DNA of 9,892 bases from JBAZQS01 sp041645075 (GTDB lineage Bacteria; Patescibacteriota; Patescibacteriia; 2-01-FULL-39-33), in NCBI GenBank assembly GCA_041645075.1, contig JBAZQS010000032.1, positions 1 to 9,892 on the forward strand, written 5' to 3'. Below, one piece after another: positions 7,326 to 9,892 of the stretch (position 1 is its first letter; the number at the start of each line of letters is the position of its first letter). The notes under the pieces were generated by a model. That model saw only the letters and a program-made list of their open reading frames with translations, was not told where the DNA came from and made no database searches. The translations under genes were made by a program, and so were the position numbers.

Positions 7326-8051
7326 ATGGTTAAGAAAAAATATGAATTGGGGCGCGATTGGTTTTTGGATTTATTATTTCCCAAAAAATGCATTAATTGC
7401 GGCTTGGAGAATAATTGGCTGTGCGATAATTGCCAAAAATTATTAGGCATTAACAAGATTTATCGCTGTCCCATCTGCCATAAAATCCAAATTGATTGCC
7501 GCGTCTGCGGCGGCTGCCGAGGCCAGTCATTTTTAGACGGCTTATGGGTCTTGGCCAATTATAGCAATCCCTTGATTCAAAAAATAATCCAGTTGATTAA
7601 ATATAATTATATTTCCGATTTGGCTTTTTATTTTGATAAATTAATTGAAGAGTATTTTAAAGAAATCGGCGGTTGGCAAAAAGAGAATATATTAGTGCCC
7701 GTGCCCCTCCATCGCCAGCGATTTTTGTGGCGCGGATTCAATCAGGCGGACTTGATTTGTGAACGGATTAAAGCGGTTTTTGATAATCAAATTAATAATC
7801 AGATTTTAATAAGAAAACAGAATAATAAGCCGCAAGTCAAACTGCCGGCGAGTGAAAGACGGAAGAATGTTAGCGGAATTTTCAAATTAAATAATTTTGA
7901 CCGCGGCGCTTTTTCGGATATTATGGACCGAGTTGATATTGTTTTGGTCGATGATGTTTACACGACTGGTTCAACCATGCAGGAAGGCGCCAAGATTTTA
8001 AAGGACGCTGGCTTTAAAACCGTCTGGGGCTTGGTGGTGGCCAGGGACTGA
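7326..8051 (+). CDS. comF: ComF family protein (double zinc ribbon plus phosphoribosyltransferase domain)
   Basis: The protein has 241 residues from ATG 7326, or 243 from ATG 7320; the numbering below uses the longer form. An N-terminal zinc-binding module has Cys24/27/35/38 and Cys50/53/60/63/66. The type I phosphoribosyltransferase domain carries the ComF motif LVPVPLHRQRFLWRGFNQAD, the KPQVKLPASERRKNV segment, and the PRPP-binding loop VDIVLVDDVYTTGSTM at 205-220 with Asp211 and Asp212. ComF proteins are linked to DNA uptake during natural transformation in several bacteria and bind ssDNA-associated partners; a general PRPP-dependent role is also possible. Length is typical (about 230-250). 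The gene follows the T4SS-like cluster by about 40 bases. It ends in TGA, evidence for the standard meaning of TGA here. Confidence 0.95.
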   Translation: MVKKKYELGRDWFLDLLFPKKCINCGLENNWLCDNCQKLLGINKIYRCPICHKIQIDCRVCGGCRGQSFLDGLWVLANYSNPLIQKIIQLIKYNYISDLAFYFDKLIEEYFKEIGGWQKENILVPVPLHRQRFLWRGFNQADLICERIKAVFDNQINNQILIRKQNNKPQVKLPASERRKNVSGIFKLNNFDRGAFSDIMDRVDIVLVDDVYTTGSTMQEGAKILKDAGFKTVWGLVVARD

Positions 8052-8069
8052 TTTTGGGGAGGATTGGTT

Positions 8070-8098
8070 TTGACAGATGGATATTTTTGTGATAAAAT
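8070..8098 (+). promoter_or_regulatory. Vegetative promoter for the tRNA-Ser island
   Basis: TTGACA at 8070-8075, a 17-base spacer, then TAAAAT at 8093-8098 preceded by TGA (an extended -10). This is near the sigma-70 consensus. Transcription would start near 8104-8106, just before the tRNA-Ser-like sequences, and leave ComF outside the unit. Confidence 0.75.
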
Positions 8099-8113
8099 AT
8101 TGGGGTTATTGAT

Positions 8114-8153
8114 GTTTGGAGGGGTGGCAGACCACCACCGTAGGCGGAGGTGG
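8114..8153 (+). pseudogene. Truncated tRNA-Ser 5' fragment followed by a hairpin
   Basis: Bases 8113-8131 match the start of the intact tRNA-Ser and its leader (8174-8192): TGTTTGGAGGGGTGGCAGA against TGTTTGGAGAGGTGGCAGA, one mismatch in 19. The match includes the acceptor strand and position 8-9 region and then ends. It runs into a hairpin CCACC-A-CCG-TAGG-CGG-A-GGTGG at 8132-8153. No anticodon, T arm or 3' acceptor strand follows, so it cannot be a tRNA. It lies between the promoter and tRNA-Ser(UGA) and may act as part of the leader. Confidence 0.6.
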
Positions 8154-8178
8154 CTAATATAAAATTAAATTAGTGTTT

Positions 8179-8265
8179 GGAGAGGTGGCAGAGCGGTCGA
8201 ATGCGTCAGTCTTGAAAACTGAAGTCCCTTCACGGGGACCGTGAGTTCGAATCTCACCCTCTCCG
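8179..8265 (+). tRNA. tRNA-Ser(UGA)
   Basis: Full cloverleaf of 87 bases. The acceptor GGAGAGG 8179-8185 pairs with CCTCTCC 8258-8264, with discriminator G8265. The anticodon stem TCAGT/ACTGA encloses the loop CTTGAAA, anticodon TGA, which reads UCA and other UCN serine codons. The long variable arm GTCCC/GGGAC is typical of class II tRNA-Ser. The T arm is GTGAG-TTCGAAT-CTCAC (8241-8257). CCA is not encoded and must be added. It is transcribed from the promoter at 8070-8098. Confidence 0.97.
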
Positions 8266-8266
8266 A
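8248..8266 (+). repeat. tRNA-Ser 3'-end direct repeat, copy 1
   Basis: CGAATCTCACCCTCTCCGA, 19 bases covering part of the T loop, the T-stem 3' strand, the acceptor 3' strand, the discriminator and one more base. It recurs exactly at 8412-8430, 164 bases on. Tandem 3'-end copies of this kind are also produced when elements integrate into tRNA genes. Confidence 0.85.
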
Positions 8267-8283
8267 ATGAACGAAGTGAATGA

Positions 8284-8429
8284 GGAGAGGGAGCAAGCCA
8301 ACTGCTTGGCTTGCGGTGAGATGAGAACGCCGGAGCGATGCCAAGCCAGCAGGCGAGGCCGCGAGGCGGTGGCTAGACCGAGCCGAGCGACGGCGAGGCG
8401 AGAGTCGAGGCCGAATCTCACCCTCTCCG
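8284..8429 (+). other. GC-rich tRNA-Ser-like unit between two tRNA-Ser genes
   Basis: The unit begins with GGAGAGG (8284-8290), the tRNA-Ser acceptor 5' strand, and ends with an exact copy of the tRNA-Ser(UGA) 3' end (8412-8429). GGAGAGG can pair with CCTCTCC 8422-8428. GTGAG 8316-8320 can pair with CTCAC 8417-8421, as in the T stem of a tRNA. A perfect 9-bp hairpin GCAAGCCAA-CTGC-TTGGCTTGC (8293-8314) takes the place of the D and anticodon arms. A GC-rich domain (8321-8416) with short hairpins, for example GCC-GCGA-GGC near 8358-8367, replaces the T loop. Drawn by hand this gives a three-helix junction like the acceptor/T side of a tRNA. There is no anticodon arm. It may be a decayed or invaded tRNA-Ser copy, or a structured RNA; I cannot tell which. 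Confidence 0.5.
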
Positions 8430-8430
8430 A
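8412..8430 (+). repeat. tRNA-Ser 3'-end direct repeat, copy 2
   Basis: Exact 19-base copy of 8248-8266 at the distal end of the GC-rich unit. No upstream T-arm strand directly precedes it, so it is not part of a normal tRNA. Confidence 0.85.
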
Positions 8431-8445
8431 TGGTAAGTATTTTTT

Positions 8446-8536
8446 GGAGAGGTGGCTGAGTGGCTGAAAGCGGCAGGTTGCTAACCTGTTGTACGTCTTT
8501 TTGGGCGTACCGAGGGTTCGAATCCCTCCTTCTCCG
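8446..8536 (+). tRNA. tRNA-Ser(GCU)
   Basis: Full cloverleaf of 91 bases. The acceptor GGAGAGG 8446-8452 pairs with CTTCTCC 8529-8535 with one G-U pair, and the discriminator is G8536. The anticodon stem GCAGG/CCTGT has loop TTGCTAA, anticodon GCT, reading AGC and AGU. The long variable arm (about 8491-8510, GTACGTC/GGCGTAC with one wobble) identifies it as a class II serine tRNA. The T arm is GAGGG-TTCGAAT-CCCTC. CCA is not encoded. It shares its acceptor 5' strand with tRNA-Ser(UGA), fitting a common origin or the shared SerRS identity. Confidence 0.96.
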
Positions 8537-8581
8537 CAGGAATTTAAATTTAATTTCAATAATTAATTTAATAAATTAAAT

Positions 8582-9082
8582 ATGCCATCAATCGAACAAC
8601 TAGAGGCGCAATTAAGCGAAGTGGTTTTTTCTTGGCGCTGCCCCGAGGACGTCAAGTATAAAAAAAATATCTGGTGGTATTTGATATCCATCGTGGCTTT
8701 GGTCTTAATTGTCTGGTGGGCGGTTGCCGACGGCAATCCTTTATTTGCCATTTTTTTGGTTTTATTTTATTTTTTAACCATCATTTATGAATTCCGTGAA
8801 CCCCAGTTAGTAGATGTTGTTATCACTCCCGACGGAGTCAAATTGGGAAGCCGATTCCATTATTATAAATCATTTGACCATTTCTATATTGTTTATAAAG
8901 AAAAAGGCGTAAAAAATTTATATTTGGAATTTAAAAATTTTTTAAGAGGCCGATTGATTATCAGTATTGAAGGGCAAAACGCGGTGGAAATCAGGCAATA
9001 CTTGTTGAATTTTTTAGATGAGGATTTAGAGCGGGAGGAAGAGCCATTATCAGAAAGATTGCGTCGCTGGCTTAGATTATAA
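8582..9082 (+). CDS. Two-helix membrane protein with a PH-like cytoplasmic domain, function unknown
   Basis: A 166-residue protein. A short cytoplasmic N-terminus with the pattern SWRCPED is followed by membrane helices at about 30-48 and 52-69. A domain at about 74-150 then shows alternating strands (VDVVITPDGVKLGSRFHYY, KNLYLEF, GRLIISI) and ends in an acidic helix (LLNFLDEDLEREEEPLSERL). This order resembles small bacterial PH-like membrane proteins (DUF5673-like) that I recall as common in Parcubacteria; no enzymatic residues are visible. Upstream (8537-8581) is AT-rich with no Shine-Dalgarno. The ATG at 8582 is the first in frame after tRNA-Ser(GCU). The TAA at 9080-9082 lies 1 base before the second palindromic element. 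Confidence 0.85.
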   Translation: MPSIEQLEAQLSEVVFSWRCPEDVKYKKNIWWYLISIVALVLIVWWAVADGNPLFAIFLVLFYFLTIIYEFREPQLVDVVITPDGVKLGSRFHYYKSFDHFYIVYKEKGVKNLYLEFKNFLRGRLIISIEGQNAVEIRQYLLNFLDEDLEREEEPLSERLRRWLRL

Positions 9083-9083
9083 T

Positions 9084-9262
9084 TGAGATGGTTGCAAAAC
9101 TATTTCGTGGCGAAATTTAGATATTTTCAGTCAAGACGAGGAAAGCCAGCGAAATGATTTGAGCCGTAGTAGAACTACAGCGAAAATCATTTCGCGCCAG
9201 CTTGACGAAGTCTTGGCTGAAAATAGCAAATTTAGGGTAGGAATAGTTTTGCAACCATCTCA
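9084..9262. mobile_element. Palindromic MITE-like element, copy 2 (179 bp)
   Basis: Perfect 20-bp terminal inverted repeats TGAGATGGTTGCAAAACTAT (9084-9103) and their complement at 9243-9262. The match extends 3 more bases on each side (9081-9083, 9263-9265) by flanking A/T. Internal boxes lie as in copy 1: AAATTT 9113-9118 with 9228-9233, GCGAAATGATTT 9149-9160 with AAATCATTTCGC 9184-9195, and apex GTAGT-AGA-ACTAC 9166-9178. Ends, box order and length match copy 1 (178 bp), while the sequence between boxes differs strongly. At position 11 of the ends copy 1 has A paired with T and this copy G paired with C. The element fills the gap from the stop codon (9080-9082) to the tRNA-Arg gene (9267). 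Confidence 0.8.
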
Positions 9263-9266
9263 ATTT

Positions 9267-9340
9267 GTCCTCATAGCTCAGTTGGATAGAGCATCAGCTT
9301 GCGGAGCTGAAGGTCGCAGGTTCAAATCCTGCTGAGGACA
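9267..9340 (+). tRNA. tRNA-Arg(GCG)
   Basis: Full cloverleaf of 74 bases. The acceptor GTCCTCA 9267-9273 pairs with TGAGGAC 9333-9339, with discriminator A9340. The D arm is GCTC-AGTTGGATA-GAGC, with A at position 20 as is usual for arginine tRNAs. The anticodon stem TCAGC/GCTGA has loop TTGCGGA, anticodon GCG, reading CGC and, by wobble, CGU. The T arm is GCAGG-TTCAAAT-CCTGC. CCA is not encoded. Most bacteria use an A34 (inosine-modified) tRNA-Arg for this box. No clear promoter lies directly upstream; the palindromic element ends 4 bases before it. Confidence 0.96.
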
Positions 9341-9371
9341 CTTTCGAGAAAAAGTCAATTTCCTATTTGCC

Positions 9372-9388
9372 GCCTCGCTTTGCGAGGC
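9372..9388. repeat. Perfect 7-bp hairpin in the 9341-9480 gap
   Basis: GCCTCGC-TTT-GCGAGGC is a perfect stem with a 3-base loop. It has no following T run on either strand, so it is not a typical rho-independent terminator. It shares the GCGAGGC core with the GC-rich repeats at 1763-1840 and 8358-8368 and may be a short relic of the same repeat type. I see nothing else in the 140 bases between the tRNA and the promoter. Confidence 0.5.
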
Positions 9389-9480
9389 AAAAACTGCCAA
9401 AGAACCTGATAAAAATATTTACCCTGTTAAATAACTGGGGTCGGCTCGAACCACATTTTGTAAATTTTTTAATAAAATTA

Positions 9481-9509
9481 TTGACATTATAAACCCTCTA
9501 TGTTAAGAT
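9481..9509 (+). promoter_or_regulatory. Vegetative promoter of the NDT-like gene
   Basis: TTGACA at 9481-9486, a 17-base spacer and TAAGAT at 9504-9509, preceded by TGT (an extended -10). It is near consensus and of the same architecture as the tRNA promoter at 8070-8098. Transcription should start at about 9515-9517, inside the dyad at 9511-9540. Confidence 0.75.
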
Positions 9510-9510
9510 A

Positions 9511-9540
9511 GGTTATCGAAGGAATAGTCCTTTGATAACC
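9511..9540. promoter_or_regulatory. 30-base inverted repeat at the expected transcription start (operator or 5' stem-loop)
   Basis: GGTTATC (9511-9517) pairs with GATAACC (9534-9540), then one G-T pair, then AAGGA with TCCTT around an ATAG loop: 13 pairs in all. As DNA it would overlap the transcription start and could be an operator for a dimeric repressor. As RNA it would be a 5'-terminal stem-loop, though the first few bases may lie before the start site. No T run follows, so it is not a terminator. Confidence 0.65.
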
Positions 9541-9550
9541 TCACCTAAGA

Positions 9551-9556
9551 AAGGAG
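9551..9556 (+). promoter_or_regulatory. Strong Shine-Dalgarno AAGGAG
   Basis: AAGGAG lies 6 bases before ATG 9563. It stands out because most genes in the window lack any such site, and it fixes the start of the last gene. Confidence 0.85.
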
Positions 9557-9562
9557 TTAACA

Positions 9563-9892
9563 ATGACAAAAGGTAAGTACACAATCGTCATCTCTGGTTC
9601 ATTCCGTCGTTATTTCGATGGAATAAGCGAAACAGTGAGAATTTTTGAGTCTTTAGACATCGAGGTTCTTTCGCCTAAAGCATCGCGAGTGGTAAATCCG
9701 GGCGAAGAGTTCGCGGTTCTTGAGACAGACGACACCAGCGATCCGCAAACACTAGAGCAGAGACATCTGGACGCTATCACAAAAGCCGACGCTCTCTATT
9801 TGTATGACCCTGATGGCTACTTGGGCGACTTTTCCAAAATGGAATTGGGGTGGGCGGTTGCACTTGGTAAGTCGGTGTTCTGCAAAGAGCTG
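9563..9892 (+). CDS. Nucleoside 2-deoxyribosyltransferase-like protein (3' end outside the window)
   Basis: The frame is open for 110 codons to the window edge. It starts with a strand and glycine turn, TIVISGSFRR (residues 7-16), has an ADALYLYDPDGYLGDF segment at 75-90, and KMELGWAVALGKSVF at 92-106. This matches the order of nucleoside 2-deoxyribosyltransferase-type folds: the N-terminal GSF turn, the GYxG segment, and the catalytic Glu (here probably Glu94) in an ELG motif followed by a GK turn. The family moves deoxyribose between bases or hydrolyses N-glycosidic bonds in nucleotides; specificity is not visible. The gene has its own promoter, dyad and strong Shine-Dalgarno, and uses codons such as CGT, TCT and ACA more freely than its neighbours. 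It therefore appears to be an independent and possibly acquired gene. Confidence 0.75.
   Translation, partial: MTKGKYTIVISGSFRRYFDGISETVRIFESLDIEVLSPKASRVVNPGEEFAVLETDDTSDPQTLEQRHLDAITKADALYLYDPDGYLGDFSKMELGWAVALGKSVFCKEL

Noticed and set aside
8248..8430. Two-unit CRISPR-like repeat
   Set aside because: Only two copies of the 19-base repeat 164 bases apart, and both derive from a tRNA 3' end.
8267..8467. Plus-strand ORF of 66 codons in the GC-rich unit
   Set aside because: Arg/Ala/Glu-rich translation of GC-rich palindromes that runs into tRNA-Ser(GCU), with no ribosome site. Not credible as a gene.
8254..8559. Minus-strand ORF of 101 codons across the tRNA-Ser genes
   Set aside because: It is the antisense of the tRNA-Ser genes. 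It contains GEGGIRTLG, a well-known false peptide from antisense tRNA-Ser, and overlaps two intact tRNAs.
9202..9230. Promoter for tRNA-Arg inside palindromic copy 2 (TTGACG)
   Set aside because: No -10 hexamer at the right spacing; the match is to one half only.
9372..9388. Rho-independent terminator after tRNA-Arg
   Set aside because: The stem is followed by A bases on the plus strand and has no T run on the minus strand after the stem, so it lacks the terminator signature.

Overview
The window reads as part of a chromosome from a Candidate Phyla Radiation (Patescibacteria) bacterium, most likely of the Parcubacteria/ABY1 type. This rests on recognition, not a search. Short cytoplasmic and membrane proteins familiar from that group surround a PrgI plus split VirB4 pair. 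Most genes lack a Shine-Dalgarno sequence, lie on one strand and are only a few bases apart, and the tRNA genes do not encode CCA. TGA ends the ComF gene, so the recoded genetic code of Gracilibacteria/SR1 is unlikely.

Region 1 (1-7285) is a type IV secretion (T4SS)-like gene cluster. It holds the C-terminal part of a helical protein, two adjacent proteins that share an N-terminal helical domain, a PrgI-like two-helix membrane protein, a VirB4 ATPase encoded as two genes (N-terminal module, then P-loop motor), and a single-pass membrane protein that could be the VirB8-like subunit. No VirD4, VirB11, relaxase or pilin gene is in view. The cluster may therefore serve DNA uptake, secretion or conjugation, and the window cannot decide which. 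A ComF phosphoribosyltransferase-family gene follows (7326-8051).

Region 2 (8052-8581) is a tRNA-Ser island behind a near-consensus extended -10 promoter. It contains a truncated tRNA-Ser 5' fragment, intact tRNA-Ser(UGA), a GC-rich tRNA-Ser-like unit ending in an exact copy of the tRNA-Ser(UGA) 3' end, and intact tRNA-Ser(GCU).

Region 3 (8582-9340) holds a two-helix membrane protein with a PH-like tail and tRNA-Arg(GCG). Region 4 (9341-9892) is a separately promoted gene for a nucleoside 2-deoxyribosyltransferase-like protein, cut by the window edge. It has a strong promoter, a 30-bp dyad at the expected transcription start, and the only clear, strong Shine-Dalgarno in the window.

The most unusual content is non-coding. 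Two palindromic elements of 178 and 179 bp (1952-2129 and 9084-9262) have nearly the same 20-bp inverted ends and the same internal layout but diverged stems. A base change in the ends is compensated on the other arm. Each sits flush between a stop codon and the next gene. In addition, GC-rich palindromic repeats occur in frame inside one coding region and in the tRNA island.
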